Of a stretch of DNA of 64,000 bases, positions 47,278 to 60,420 are shown piece by piece. The notes beneath the pieces were generated by a model. The model made no database searches, had not been told where the DNA came from, and saw nothing but the letters and a program-made list of their open reading frames with translations. The DNA comes from Rhyacophila brunnea. Lineage: Eukaryota; Arthropoda; Insecta; Trichoptera; Rhyacophilidae. The stretch lies in NCBI GenBank assembly GCA_022495005.1, contig JAGYXB010001943.1, positions 682,001-746,000 on the forward strand. Direction: 5' to 3'. Within the stretch, counting starts at the first letter, position 1. Every line of letters begins with the position of its first letter. The translations under genes were made by a program, and so were the position numbers.

Positions 47278-50192
47278 ATAGTAAGTTGCACACTGTGCTA
47301 ATGATAGAGAAGTTTTGGTTTAGAATATGATTAGTTTGATGAAACACATGTATTAGGCAATATATTTATATATAGCTGAATTTTCTTCATTTTAATCCTT
47401 ATTTTTAACCTTGAAATTTTAGCATATACATAATAATTATAAATTTAAATAGCTATTCCGACATCACTGCAATGTTGATTTTTTTTTAAATTATTATGAC
47501 ATTACAAAACCATAAATTATTAGGATTGACCACTTTTCCCTGACAAATAATATTTTATATTATGGATTATCGTGTCTTTTAAAAACAACAGACAATTAAA
47601 ATATAAGTTACAGAAGTAGATATTTAATTTGTAATTTTTTATTGGAATCCACAAAATATTTTTCTAAAAAATCGCAAAAAGTACTGGAATTCAAATGTTA
47701 AATAAGCACTTAGTGTTTATTAAATTAAATAAAACACACTATGTATTACTTACTCTATAATATTTTAATAATAATCAGAAACAATTTCATCATTATTAGC
47801 GTATATTATGTTTTGGGTATCAGTAGAAAAAGTCTCATTGAAAGGCATGAAATCGGATCTGATTAGTATAAAATTATGTGGAATAAGTACTTCATATTAT
47901 TGTGTTTTAATTTATCTAATATTTACCATGAATAAATTGACAAATAAAAGGATTGAAGAAAGTTTGTTTTTATATACGCTTAATATTTTTCCGAGACTTA
48001 AATTAAATACCTAGCAGATATATTATTACCAACACGATTAAACGTCTGATAAAAACTCTTGTTTTTCCAATATGAATATATCAGGACTTTCAGTATAGTT
48101 AATACAATCTGTAATAAGGTGTGGTATTATCATTTGGTATCATTGGAAAGGCTCCATCTAAAGTGCCATGGATTTTCACTGACACAGGCCTTGCGTGCTG
48201 ATGAATATTTCAAGGAGTGGAGCCAAGACTGAAAAAGTCACGACACTTAGCTATGATGTCCACATAGATGAAGAATAATACGTTATTATATTATTATTAA
48301 AATTATTTACATAATATATAAGCTAATTTTAAATATTCCATTTTAAAATGATAGACACAAAACCGTTTATCTTAATAGTACAAAAAATATCCAACAATGA
48401 CTTGTTTGTACATTATTAGTTAACAATAATATCCAAATGAAATTGGACAAAGTGGCCTTATTTGTTATGTAGATTGTAGGCTGTATGTATAATTTTTTCT
48501 CGTATAAAGCCTTCTATTTAATACGACGTCTCAGTAGGCATTTGAGAGATCTCGAAGTCGATTAGCCCTCATTGTCGACGCATAAATTTCTGCCTACGAT
48601 AAGTATCTCTTCAACTCGCTATGGAAACCACTTTAAATATATTATACGATATAACTCCACGAAAAGATCACATTATGTTTAATACAAATATTTGTATATA
48701 AATAGGTATAAATTCAAAATATTTGAATAATACGAATTTAAAGATTGGAGATGAAATTTAGACTTCATATTTTTGCTTTTTTTTTTACACAAACCAAGAT
48801 GAGAAAATATCAGTAATAATATATTGTAATTCAATATATTTCAATAATTAGGTAACCACTATTCATATTATAAATATTTTTACAATTTTAAAAAAATCCC
48901 AGCTACATGACGTATCACAATTTATTCTATTACACCTTAATTTTGTTTGAGAATTATAATATCATTCACTTGGTTCAATTAAAACTTTTATTAGTTTAAA
49001 ATTGACATTTTTTTTAGATTGTTAGGTTACCTTTGTATACACAACGCGGTGTAAAAATATGCTTGTTGGGCGTAACGCACAAGGATTTAACAATTAAAAT
49101 AGTGAACATATGAAAATGGAAAACAAGAAGATGAAACATCGTATCGCTAGATAAAAATGTCACATCATCCAGTGCTACCATTGAAATACATTAAAATAAC
49201 TGATATGCAGCCTATTTTAGTCAAACGAAAGACCGTTATAAGTAGAGACAGTAAGCATATTATGTGTTTAATTTAATTTAATTAAATTTACAGGAATACC
49301 TACTTAAAAGAATTCTACTAAAAAGTTGATATTTTTGCTAGATATTATATTATGCATAGGAAATTGCGATTCACCTATAATAATAATATCACATTAAATG
49401 ACAGGAAATAATATAACCATTAAAATTTTAGTTTCATGCAAGAGATAAAAGTAATTACGTTTTTATTATTTCTATTTTCACACAATTTAGCGGATAAGTA
49501 GTAAAAATTTAATTGTTTTTAAATTTCAAAAAACACGCACCTAGATGATAATGATATCTCGCGACGAAACGTACTTACATACACGCATGTGTAGTTTTCC
49601 GAATCATCAGAGAGTTGTTATTAAGAAATAAAAAAAAAACTTAGACAAAAAACTGTAAATCTCTTCAAAGTTGTACAGTTTATTTATCTGTCTATGGCAC
49701 CGAACATTTATTTTCAATGTAATGCACGCGATTTCTCTATTTTCTGTTCAATTATTAAAGTACTTGCTTACTTCACATGACCGTATAATATGTATGTACG
49801 GTGGTACTCTTTGAACACATCGCATGCTATAGGAACGAATAAAAATTGAAAAAAATACTTAGCAAGGCAATTTGCTCTCATCTGCTTGTCAGAAAATACC
49901 TCCTGGATACATGGATCAGAGGTTACAAAACAATCTTTAAACAGTGGTACCTATGTAGAGAGAACAATTTACATAGATTATTATTTTGCTGTTAGATTGA
50001 CATAAATTAGATGCATCGACCAGGACTACGAAATCTTTAAAAATAAAAATAATGATGATAAATGTTATAGATAATTTGAATGGTTAAAAGTTTATAGGGT
50101 CTAAGTGTCAAAAATTCTATACTTCACAAGTTTTTTTACTTCAATACAATCTATATACCAGAGCCTCGCGTGTATTATTTTTCCAATATTCG
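47278..50192. other. No gene seen
   Basis: AT-rich. GC-richer patches at about 48120-48260 and 48520-48620 look like transposon debris, but no relative was identified. Confidence 0.45.
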
Positions 50193-50848
50193 ATGAATGG
50201 CAGAGTTCTTTCGCGAATACCATCTGTAAGGGATCTTGGCATTACGTTTGACAGTAAGCTGTCATTTAGTGGTCATATAGCTATCATTTGTAAAAAGGCG
50301 CTACAAATGTTGGGCTTCGTCTTGCGTACTTCCCGGGTCTTTTCGGATGTTACTGTATTAAAAATTCTTTATAATTCCTTAGTGAGAAGCCGGCTTGAGA
50401 GTGGGTCGATTGTTTGGGCCCCGCATCAGTTGAAATATGACCTTATGGTGGAGCGAGTTCAAAAAAATTTTTGAGACTCCTTTATTTGAGGTTATATGGA
50501 TACTATCCGTGGCTTTATCCAACTGACTTTCTCTTAGGTATGCTAATATACTGTAGTTTAAGTGCTAGAAGATATCAATATTTGGCCACGTATTTTTTTC
50601 GACTAATACGTGGTGTGAATGAGAACTCTGCCATTCTTGGTAATATTGACTTGTGTGTCCCTGATAACTATCTTAGAAATCGGGAGCATCAGTTGTTTGT
50701 TCTCCCGAGGAGCAGAACTAACCTGCCATTGGTGATGCCAATTGGTAGAGCAATAACTCTGTTCAACCAAATTGCTTCGGATGTTGATATGTTCCATCTA
50801 CGTGAGAATGAGTATAGGTGGACGTTATTTTATAAATTCTTAAAATAG
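50193..50848 (+). pseudogene. LINE reverse transcriptase C-terminal part
   Basis: Frame one encodes SVRDLGITFDSKLSFSGHI, then KKALQMLGFVLRTSR and LVRSRLESGSIVWAPH, the hallmark order after the palm domain in Jockey-type elements (DLGVxFDxxLxFxxHI...LGFIxR...LVRSxLEYxSxVW). At about 50465-50475 an A/T run shifts the frame. The rest continues as RLLYLRLYGYYP, LSARRYQYLATYFF and NREHQLFVLPRSRTN to the stop at 50848. Function is lost by truncation and the shift. Confidence 0.85.
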
Positions 50849-51075
50849 GGTCTGCTTAACTCATCCGGTGTACTTCCTTGTACCTATATACTTCATATTT
50901 TTTGTATTTACACATTTATACTATAGAATAACTTAATATTGCATAATTACAATATTACATAATACTTTTTTAATAATATTTATTTGTTTCTAAATGTCAT
51001 GTTGTGAACGTCTTAAACTTATAATTTGTAATGTCCACAATATGTAAAATAAATTAAAATTGAATTGAATTGAAT
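50193..51075 (+). mobile_element. Jockey-like LINE, 3' end
   Basis: A strongly 5'-truncated non-LTR retrotransposon: the end of the reverse-transcriptase ORF, a 3' UTR of about 200 bases, and a tail of TTGAA units near 51058-51075. A second truncated copy lies at 32405-32860 (-). Target duplications were not identified. Confidence 0.8.
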
Positions 51076-53294
51076 TTAATATAAATGCCAAGCCTAATGA
51101 TATTCTGAAGGGTCTAAGTTCCTAACTCTACCATTTTTGTCACACAAATATATTTAAATTGGGCTGGGTCTATATCATACTCCTCTACATAATAATACCA
51201 TACATCTACCTAATTAATTACCACATTTAAATATCATGCTAATTATATCTAATGGCCAACTAATTAAGTATTTTATGAGTTTAAATAAGGTACTACTGTT
51301 TAATATAAAGTCTAAAAATCTTATATCTACCTCTTTGTCATTAGTATATAAATATATATTAGGATGCTATAATTACATCATTTTGACATCCGATATATTG
51401 TTATAAAATCAAAAAATTAGTCTATTCAATTCCGTTATTATTGGCGACAATCGTTTTTAACAACACTAATTAAAACAACACACAAAATGATAGTTGTAAA
51501 GAATTTTTCGAGTGATGAACAATATTGTATCAATAGTTGAAATGAGAAAACCTTATAACCCGGATCGCGATAGATGTAGGTTTGGCAACATTTTATATGC
51601 AGGATATTTTTATAATAGATATGACTTCCAGCTTCTACCTATTACAATATCTAGCTATCGAGATACTTGCACGGGGTATAGTGGGAAAAACACAACAACT
51701 TGTGGTTATTTCGGCCAATAACAATAATTTAAATACAATATTGAAACATATACATATTGAGAGACATATATTTAAAAAATGTGGAAAACAGCAACAAACG
51801 CTCTGGATGATGGATTGCTTGAAAGCATTTTCAGTCCCACATACATAGGAGACCAGGTTTCGTGTCAGTCACGATAGCAAAAAGACGCGTTAACATCTCC
51901 GCGTAGCAAATTGCCCGAGATGACAGTCGGAGAAACTTTTCAATAGAAAGGATTGCGTTACTCAACTGCCGCATAATGTAATATAACAATAGAAGATAAC
52001 CTTCTTTGATAAAATTACACCGTTGACTGGAGAACGGAATGTTTTGGAAATGGTATCAGTTAAACACCTGAGTAATCTGAGCTAACGGATTTTTAAGAGT
52101 TCTAAAAGATACGGAATACTGATCATTGATAAAATGAAGTATACAAGTACACATATGGTTTTATATATACCTACGCAAACCTTTAACTTTATTAATCTTT
52201 GGATATACCTATTGAAGAACTTTTAGACATACATAATATTATAGCAATAATATCACATCACATATTTACGTATATAAATACTAAGTATACAGATGTCAAA
52301 AAAAGAATTAGGCTTGAGGACATAATAATATTGCGAATTCGTTAGTCATCTCATTATCTAACCATCTGACGAAGAGCTTTTGGCAGGAGAAAAGCTTATG
52401 ATTTTTTTCACTCTAAGCATAAGGATATTCTTGAATGTTCGGTAACGTTTTGCTGAACGTTTATTTTAAACGAGTACTCTCGGATATATCCCATATAAAT
52501 TGGGTTAACATCTAACTTCCCTTTCAAAACTTTAATATAGTCAGTTTAAAACAAAATAGCAATGAAAGAATTCTCCAACCTTTCCATATTTGAAATAGCT
52601 TCACTGACTCTGCAAACGAAAAATCACAAAATCTAAATAAATTGTTAACCATGTTATTTTATTTTGTACCGCATAGCATAACATATTATATATTTTAACT
52701 TGTAATGAATGTTTGTCATCTTATCTAAAGTATCTACAGTGTTTTTTTTAGCAAACTGCATTACTCAAATGGCTATACACTTACAAGAGAGTTCTTGGCA
52801 TCCATATACTTACATATCTACATACATATCATTTAAAAAAATCACTGTTAGTCAAATTTACATGACAGCGCGATTCTACTACGAGATAATATTAAGAGTT
52901 TATCTAATCTTTTTTTTACAGTTGAGAACTAAAATCCAATATGTTATGTACCGTACTACGTATTTAATTTTCTATATCTACAGTCATTTTTCTTTCTCTA
53001 CTGTTATACCTACCTTTATTTTATTTCTTTTACAATCATTCTAAAAACAACTTACCCTACAAAATCTAGTGTCTTTAGTTTAATAATAGTAGTTATAAAT
53101 ATATTTGTTAGACATAACATGAATTCTAATTAACTATCAGTTTACTTTTTATTCGTCTCACTATACCACGCCCAAACGACGGATCCTAGGAAAAGCGAAG
53201 GATAGCATCATTTTAGTCAGTCCAGAACGTATTCAAAATTATGTGTGATTAATTTAATTGCATAAATTTAGATGATAGACAAGTATTTTTTGAC
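51076..53294. other. No identified gene; one unexplained patch
   Basis: The stretch 51500-51990 is less AT-biased and holds two overlapping frames (51512-51721 and 51582-51848), neither recognisable. It could be decayed transposon coding sequence. The frame at 52709-53044 (111 codons, TTG/ATG ambiguity) is AT-driven and hydrophobic and is not taken as a gene. Confidence 0.35.
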
Positions 53295-53490
53295 TATTAT
53301 TTACTATGGCTTGGTTCCACAGGGTTTAATTGAATTTAAAAAACTAATTAACACCGTTTGTAAATTATTGTAATCTTATTTCAATGAAAACAAATACGTA
53401 TGACTGACAATGTTTAGTGTTAACTATTTATGGCTGATCTTAACAGCCTACCTGCACCCTTTGCCACTGCTATGAGCATATTAACGCTTT
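53295..53490 (+). repeat. Repeat F solo arm
   Basis: Matches the right arm of the foldback at 6820-7020: ACTATGGCTTGGTTCCACAG, GGGTTTAATTGA, AATACGTATGACTGACAATG and GATCTTAACAGCCTACCTGC in the same order. Confidence 0.65.
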
Positions 53491-54030
53491 CGCTGCTGAA
53501 GATATAATGAGATTTTAATTGCCCCCTTTAAAATGCACGTTAATTACATTGATCGGCCGCCTGGTCATTACGCACCGTGTGCGTCTTCCGCGTCCAAAGT
53601 ATTAAGAACAATAATTTTAGATTTGACGAATTAATTTTAAAGATCATTTAATACATACAACAGTAAAATAATAAATTGTATACAAAACAATTATAATTAA
53701 ATAAACCATTGAGAGCTTTCAAACATATAACAGTATTCAGAACATAACGTCATAAAATATAAATGATTACTTTCTCCAGCGGTGAATAATGAACCTGAGA
53801 CAATCAAAATGTTGCCTATTAAATATGAAATATCGTATAGTCGAGCGATGCAAGGAATCCAACACCACGAGGCTGAATTCCTCGACGTTGAAAATCTGGT
53901 TTGTCGACAAGCGTCAACAGACACTGCAAAGACTTCACATGGCGTACCGTTTTTGCCAACGTGTTGTTAGTTTAGAAACGATCAAGTACGTCGTATACAA
54001 AAGTTGCTACGACTTTATTGCTGTATATGT
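53491..54030. other. Unrecognised frames, no confirmed gene
   Basis: Near 53780-54000 two frames overlap on the plus strand (62 and 87 codons). Base composition is less AT-rich than the surroundings, so this may be decayed coding sequence of a mobile element. No family is recognised. Confidence 0.3.
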
Positions 54031-54852
54031 TACGCCGAATGTGCGAAATTGACTATTACATGAAATGGGCAAAATGTTGGCTAATTCATGTAATAAGCAA
54101 GCATGTTGCCTTATTCATGAATTAGGTAAATTTTCTGCTGAGTACATGAATTCGCCAGGGTATAGAATTCTTGAACTGTCAACATGACAGAAGAAAAAGT
54201 AAATTTAATACGCATGGTTTTATTAGTTATAATTGGACATAATATAATATTATTATGTTAGGTTAGGTTAGGTTTTGTAATTCTGAATTAAATTATTCAA
54301 CTGAATGTCCATTTTGAGGTTAGCTAACAAGTGTCAACAAACTATCACAAACATAAAATCGACCATTGCACGATTGATACCCAAACACGAATCAAATCGC
54401 GAAAATACCTTTCAATAAAATTCTTCCGTTATCATATTATAGTTCTAGATTTTTTTTGCGCATAGTAAATGGATAAAAACCTCATTGTAGTTATTGATTG
54501 GTATATTTTTATATTATAATCAATGACATTTGACACATTTGGTTAGTTTGATTAGTTGCAAAAAACACCACCGGAGCGCGATTATCTATTTTGAACATAG
54601 ATAATTATAAATGTACATTTTGACCAATGCATGAGCATTTGATACATTTAGTTTAGTTGCAAAAAATACCACCGTAGCGCTACTATCTAATTTGTCCAAT
54701 GCACGAACTAGCCAGAAAAATTACTGCCGAATTCACGCACTCTCCAGATATTTTGTCTTACTCATGAATAAGGCAACGGGCTTGCATTTTTCATTATTTA
54801 GGCAATATTTTGCCCATTTCATGTAATATTTAATTTCGCACATTCGGCGTAA
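54031..54852. mobile_element. Long-TIR foldback with TTAGG tract
   Basis: The ends are inverted repeats of about 135 bases: TTACGCCGAATGTGCGAAAT at the left against ATTTCGCACATTCGGCGTAA at the right, and TGTTGCCTTATTCATGA against TCATGAATAAGGCAAC further in. The interior has GTTAGGTTAGGTTAGG at 54257-54272 and a duplicated CAAAAAA(C/T)ACCACCG(G/T)AGCGC block (54556 and 54659). Non-coding; no clear target duplication. It is unrelated in arm sequence to the foldback at 38.1 kb. Confidence 0.75.
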
Positions 54853-55334
54853 GATATACATAGATACTCGTAACTTTGGTAGTCACAAAAAACATGATCG
54901 TTTAAAAACACTCGTACATACCTACTACACAAATTATTATTATTTTCACTTGTTTGATGTCACATTTCATATACGTAGTGAGTATAAAACTGTGGTACCT
55001 AACTGCATTAAAACTTCCAGAATTTATGATCATACTATCTCTAATAATGATTATGGTAGTCGTATTCGTACGCATATAGGTCCACGAATCGAATTATTGT
55101 TTGGTTTTTACTGTAAATAGGGACCTATTACTGTTTTACAATAGTGGTATAATTTTGTCAAGCTCCAGAATATTCCAAATAAATTCACCATAAAAAGATG
55201 GTTTTTTAAATGTATCACTAGGCTTATAATATTGTAATATGTATTAAGTAAAAACAATCCACAAGTTGGTTTTGTATTACATTGTCATTTTTTCAGTTAT
55301 GGAATTCAACATATTAAGTATGTACTTTTTGTTA
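54853..55334. other. No gene seen
   Basis: AT-rich sequence; nothing recognisable. Confidence 0.5.
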
Positions 55335-55670
55335 AATAGAATTTTAACAAGTATATGAAATACATAATTTTGAAAACACTTCTGAAAAATACATTTTAAC
55401 TAATAGAAAAAATCTTTTTTGAAAAAAGTAAGACACCCAGCAGGAATCGAACTTGCATCTCTCGGGTTTCGTACCCATGCACATATATACCACTATGCTA
55501 TATGCGTATTACTTAATTGCGATAAATTTTAACTAACGGCTCTTAATACTCTCTGAATCGCTTTCCAAATTGAGTTACTATTGGCGATAATAAATTATGT
55601 ATTTTCAATAATTAGAATGTTACATTCTTAAATCTTGTGAATTATTCGTTGAATAAAAAATGTTGAGTTC
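55335..55670 (-). mobile_element. Repeat C copy with tRNA-like core
   Basis: The right end reads CTTGTGAATTATTCGTTGAA, the inverted C terminus. The tRNA-like part on the minus strand (55433-55507) has TAGCATAGTGG, a full box A match, and AGTTCGATTCC, one base from box B consensus. Flanks include ACTAATAGAAAAAATC as in the 60 kb copy. The AGCATA...TATGCT pairing and the GGGTGTC/GACACCC-like end indicate an ancestral tRNA, but the anticodon arm is not normal. Confidence 0.65.
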
Positions 55671-56837
55671 TTAAAGTGACATTTGTATAGATGCGTCTTC
55701 TGTGTAATATCCATTGTAAAATTTTAATGAATGAAATACCATTACAAAATACTATTTGATATTGCGAGCAATATCATTATGCACGCCACCTTATAGGCTA
55801 TTACAACTTGCAACGACATTAATTCAGGCAGGATATGATTCAGATCAGTGGCTTAGGTTCCCAGTATCATAAACTTTGGCTACACAACTGATTAATGATT
55901 ATCGCTAAGTTCTATCTCCGGATTTATTGCCTTATGATTTATAATTTTTGCATTTCTTTAACTGGTGCATAGGTATTTGGATATTATAATATTTTATATT
56001 TTGTGCTAGCCTAGTTATATGGAATATGATCCGGTATACATTGACTAGTTCCTTCACCGTTTTTATCGCAAAACAGTTATTTTCATGCTATCTACTTCCT
56101 TTAACCTTCCTTTTACTACGCTAATAAATTCCGTCCGTTCCGATGATGTTACTTTGGGTTACTGTACAAGTAAAAGGAAAGTGCATAGTTTGGGAACATA
56201 AATATGTCTAATAAGGTTTCAACATTATTATTTGCTATTTGCTTTATTTATAAAATAATTATAAATATCTCTTTCTCACAATTGAGTAGGTATGTCTTTT
56301 TTGTCGTATTTACTTTTATATAAATTTTTTCGTAATAGAATGCGACGCTAAGTTTGCAATGTTCATTTATAATTTATGATAGGTAAATGAAATCTGACGG
56401 ATATCTAACAATTATATACGTTTACTGGATAGTGCTATCAATTTTGAGAACACTAAAATTTAAATTAGATGTTATATTGATGATTCTAGAAATAACCGAA
56501 TTATTAATATGACGAAGTGCATATTAACTGAAATATTTAAAGCTTAATGCGATGGGTAACCTAAAGTGATATTACAGTAATGGGAGGGTTAATATTTATT
56601 ATATTTTCTTCTCTTTATGTCTTGGTTTATTCATACATCCAATTGCATTTACAGTACAAAGGGATTAGTTAGAATATTTTTCTTCACCACCCACCATGTC
56701 TTTAGTACCCATTATTTTAAAGCATGTTGTGGTTGTGATTGTCTTTTGACTAACCTCATAAGACTATGTTCAATTTGCAACAGACTATTGGGCCTAACAT
56801 CCCTGGGTAGTATCGCCGTCTTCAAATTTTAGCCTCA
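55671..56837. other. No gene seen
   Basis: AT-rich sequence. The frame at 56617-56832 (71 codons) shows no recognisable features. Confidence 0.45.
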
Positions 56838-56920
56838 AATTCTTCTTTTGACTATGTCCGATCTTAATAGGATCATAATATGGACCTCCACAGAATGGAG
56901 ATGTTTGTATTAATAAATTA
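56838..56920 (-). repeat. SINE E copy 5 (3' end only)
   Basis: Minus strand: CTCCATTCTGTGGAGGTCCA, then TATGATCCTATTAAGATCGG and ACATAGTCAAAAGAAGAA, the SINE E tail including the AAG end. Confidence 0.65.
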
Positions 56921-56953
56921 AGAGGCTGAGGATTAACATTTTAAAACAGGTAA

Positions 56954-57439
56954 AATAATTACAAGATAAAAAGAACTTTTTATATACAACGTTTTAAAAT
57001 TTTCTGTTGAATTATTATGCTCAATATGCTCAAACTTGTACTTGATATGAAGTAAATAAAAAACAAACAAACAAACAAATATAGAATACTGAAATGTCAT
57101 GTTAACATTTCATTTTGATTTCCATAGTAACGCACTTATATATTCATAATTTAGTTACTAGGACCACCCCCTTCCCTTAGCAACCAATAATATTCTTTTA
57201 CTTTTTACGGATTTTTCTGAAATAACTTTTCATACAAAACAGAATTAACTGAAAATGAATTCAATTATGCTTAAAGGTGGATAAAAGTATTAAAAGAATG
57301 CATTGGCATCGTGTTCTGATATATTCTAATAGTTTCAAATGTCTAGCTAGTCGGGAAGTTAGTTAAAAATCGATTGCAAGATATGTACTGCACAAACAAC
57401 CACCGGACAAACAAGAATACGAGCTAAAAAAACGTTGTG
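56954..57439 (-). mobile_element. Repeat A copy 5 (full length)
   Basis: Begins AATAATTACAAGATAAAAAG and ends GAATACGAGCTAAAAAAACG. The hairpin region is altered by a small duplication (GAAATGTCATGTTAACATTTC). Confidence 0.8.
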
Positions 57440-58249
57440 AAAAATGGGTTAAGACGTATCACATACTTTAATGCATGAGAAGAGATGGCCATAATATTTT
57501 GTATTTATTTTTATACAAGTAAAACATATTTATAAAAAAACATGTCTAAAAACACTATCTTTAAGGTAGATTTATTTATATACAACTATTTACGATATTG
57601 TGGAGGTGAACATAATATAATTAAAATACTGCTCACTAACAATTGATGAATGAAAAAAAGGTCAATTTTAAGCATTAATTAAATAATTAACATTTAATGT
57701 GTAGGCATTACTATATCACTTGAAAAAAAAATCTCACACCCATGCCATATTCCCTGCAAACAGAATTTATAACACCTAATAAATAATACACCTCGACTTT
57801 GATGAATTTGGGTATTTTTTCGTAATTATAATAATTATTTCATGATACACCAATTGCAAACCGAGTTTGATAAATTATGTTTTCTTTGTGTTTTAAAAGT
57901 CCCATCGTCTCGTCAACATACAGGTGACTGGTATTTAATTGCCATAAAAATCATAAACGAATAATTTAATATAATTTATTACTTTTTTGGTATACCCAAA
58001 TACAAAAGGTAATGAATAATATTTAAATCAATTAGTAAAAGTGGTTTATAAAAATATTCATCTATTTTAAAAATGTCTTCTCGTATCAGCAGTTGACAGC
58101 TGGTATCTGTAGTAAATAGTAATGATTACTAACCAGGATTTTTTGTTATGGTAATTTTCCATTGCTTGTAATTAATATTAATTAGTTTGAATCCAAACCA
58201 AATTCATTCTGCATAATATTTTGTAATAAAATATTTTTGGTTATTTTTA
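57440..58249. other. No gene seen
   Basis: AT-rich spacer between two oppositely oriented copies of repeat A. Confidence 0.5.
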
Positions 58250-58604
58250 CTACGTTTTTATTAGCTCGTAATCTTGTTTGTCCAGTACAAATTTTTTCTT
58301 GTTTGTCCAAATCTTGCAATCGATTTTTAACTAACTTCCCGACTAGATAGACATTTTAAACTTTTAGAATATATCAGAACACGATGACAACGCATTCTTT
58401 TAATTTTAGCCATCTTTAAGCAGAATTGAATTCATTTTCAGTTAATTCTGTTTTGTATGGAAAGTTATTTCGGAAAAAATTCATAAAAAATTAAACACTA
58501 TTATTGGTTTCTAAGGGGGTCCTAGCAACTAAATTATTAATATATACGTGCGTTACTATGGAAATCAATATGAAATGTCAAAATGACATTTCAGTATTCT
58601 ATAT
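58250..58604 (+). mobile_element. Repeat A copy 6 (3' end replaced)
   Basis: Follows repeat A from ACGTTTTTATTAGCTCGTAA to ACATTTCAGTATTCTATAT, with a partial duplication of TTGTTTGTCCA near 58275-58310. Where the other copies continue with TTTGTTTG, sequence of repeat C begins. Confidence 0.8.
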
Positions 58605-58740
58605 ACATAATTTTGAAAAACACTGAGAAAATATATTATAGCCAATATAAAAAATTTAACTTACTTAAAATACATAAAAGATTTTTTCTGTTGGCTATAA
58701 TGTATTTTCTCAGAAAGTGTTTTTCAAGATTATGTATGTT
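58605..58740. repeat. Repeat C mini-foldback
   Basis: ACATAATTTTGAAAAACACT (58605) and a following TGAGAAAATATATTATAGCC are mirrored by GGCTATAATGTATTTTCTCA (58694) and AGTGTTTTTCAAGATTATGT. The spacer is about 45 bases. These are the outer parts of the repeat C foldback with the tRNA-like arms deleted. Confidence 0.65.
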
Positions 58741-58846
58741 CATGTGTATGTGTATTTGCGACCAATGCTTTTAAAGGTAATCGTTTCAATTAGGACACGG
58801 TTAATTTACCTCATAATTATCTAGGTATAATTCTACACTATTTGTA

Positions 58847-59008
58847 CAATTGATTGGTTCATAAGCCAAGTAAACCAAGTCCATTCTGGTTAGTTTTGAG
58901 TAAACTAGGTTCAAACATAATATTTGAGTATTTCTAATTCTGTAACCTAGTTTACTCAAAACTAACCAGAATGGACTTGGTTTACTTGGCTTATGAACCA
59001 CTCAATTG
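58847..59008. repeat. Perfect 57-bp inverted repeat (hairpin)
   Basis: Arms 58855-58911 and 58944-59000 are perfect reverse complements, with a 32-base loop. They contain CCAAGTCCATTCTGGTTAG and its complement. The match continues outward for eight more bases with one mismatch (CAATTGAT against CTCAATTG). No second copy was found in the window. It may be a very young MITE or a hairpin RNA locus. Confidence 0.9.
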
Positions 59009-60279
59009 ATAATATGTCTTATTGAAATACTAATAAACAAGCGTTGAGACTTAGATGATCAGAATTTAGAAAGGATGTGGGATTTCATCTTCTCATATTA
59101 ATAAATAGCAATCATATAACTATTTTTACGAAACCATTTATATATTTTTAAATAAAATAAAAAATGTTATTTTCCTTATATTTATCTGCTTAGCTACTTC
59201 AAGATTCAGTCACATTTAATACGAAATATTATTTGAAAGATAATAATTTGTCTCAGGTGATATTAGGTCATTTACTTCCTGGATTAATTGCGTGAGAAAT
59301 TGAACTAGATAATTACCGTATCAGATACAATTATTACGTTTATTCAATGTTGCCAGCAGTATGTTTAAATTGGCTAATTTGTGAATCTGCCTGCGATTCT
59401 GCGAGTCTCATAACTCGATATTTATTTTTTGTATATCACGATAGCGGTATTTCAAATTGTGTTACATATTTTGTTTATTTGATAATAATATAATATTTTA
59501 GTACAAACTAGGCATGTTATATTATTGTTAATGTATTTTTTTTTCGCGAAAGAAATTGAATGGATGCAATTGATTAACATGTGAAGTTGTAGTTAACGGT
59601 TTGGCTGTAAACTGCAATAAAAAAAGGCAACATAAACCCAACGTTATATAATGTCATAACTATTGATACCTGCCAATACCAGCAGGACTATTCTTATATA
59701 TCACTTAACTAAAAAATAAATAATATAATAGTTAAATTGATATCTACTAACTAGTCTTATGTACTGCAATATATTTTTTTGAATACTTCATATTAGAATG
59801 GCAATGTTTTACTTGATTCCAAATGCATGGGATTAGAATCTCCAATTGGAATGTGTTACCAAATACTGTAGATAACCGCCTTATCTATGGAATTTCCCCC
59901 CAGTGATATCCATGTTATTTTCGATCAAGAAAAATAACGGAAATATGTTACCATGCAAACTAATTAAACGGGTAGTTTTGTATTGTTTCTTTGCATGGTT
60001 ATGTATCTGAAACTTTCCAAGGGTTTACTTACCTTCTTATATAGCTCTAATCTTCATATTATATGCAGTCAGTTTACCTCCTTTTAATTTGGTTTTCCTT
60101 TCATTAGTCGTTATTTTAGGCAGTGAATCCAAAGCGTACGGGTTCACGGTTGCTATTATAAGTAGAAATTAATAAGTCTTAAATCTAAATAATATACCCG
60201 ATTAAGCCAGTTCAATTTTGAAGTGAATACGAGAAAATTTATTGCAACATGGCACTATTTTATTAAATATAAATATAAT
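59009..60279. other. No gene seen
   Basis: AT-rich sequence; nothing recognisable. Confidence 0.5.
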
Positions 60280-60420
60280 TAACTATTTCTTTTATTCAAC
60301 GAATAATTCATAATATTTAAGAATATACCATTCTGATTATTGAACATACATAATTTTAAAAAACACTTTCTGAGAAAATATATTATAACCAATAGAAAAA
60401 ATCCTTTTTGAAAAAAGTAA

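Noticed and set aside
52709..53044. 111-codon membrane protein
   Set aside because: The hydrophobic content is what AT-rich non-coding DNA yields by chance; no motif or conserved pattern is visible.
54257..54272. True telomere or telomere fusion
   Set aside because: Only about three TTAGG units, enclosed in a foldback element, so not a chromosome end.
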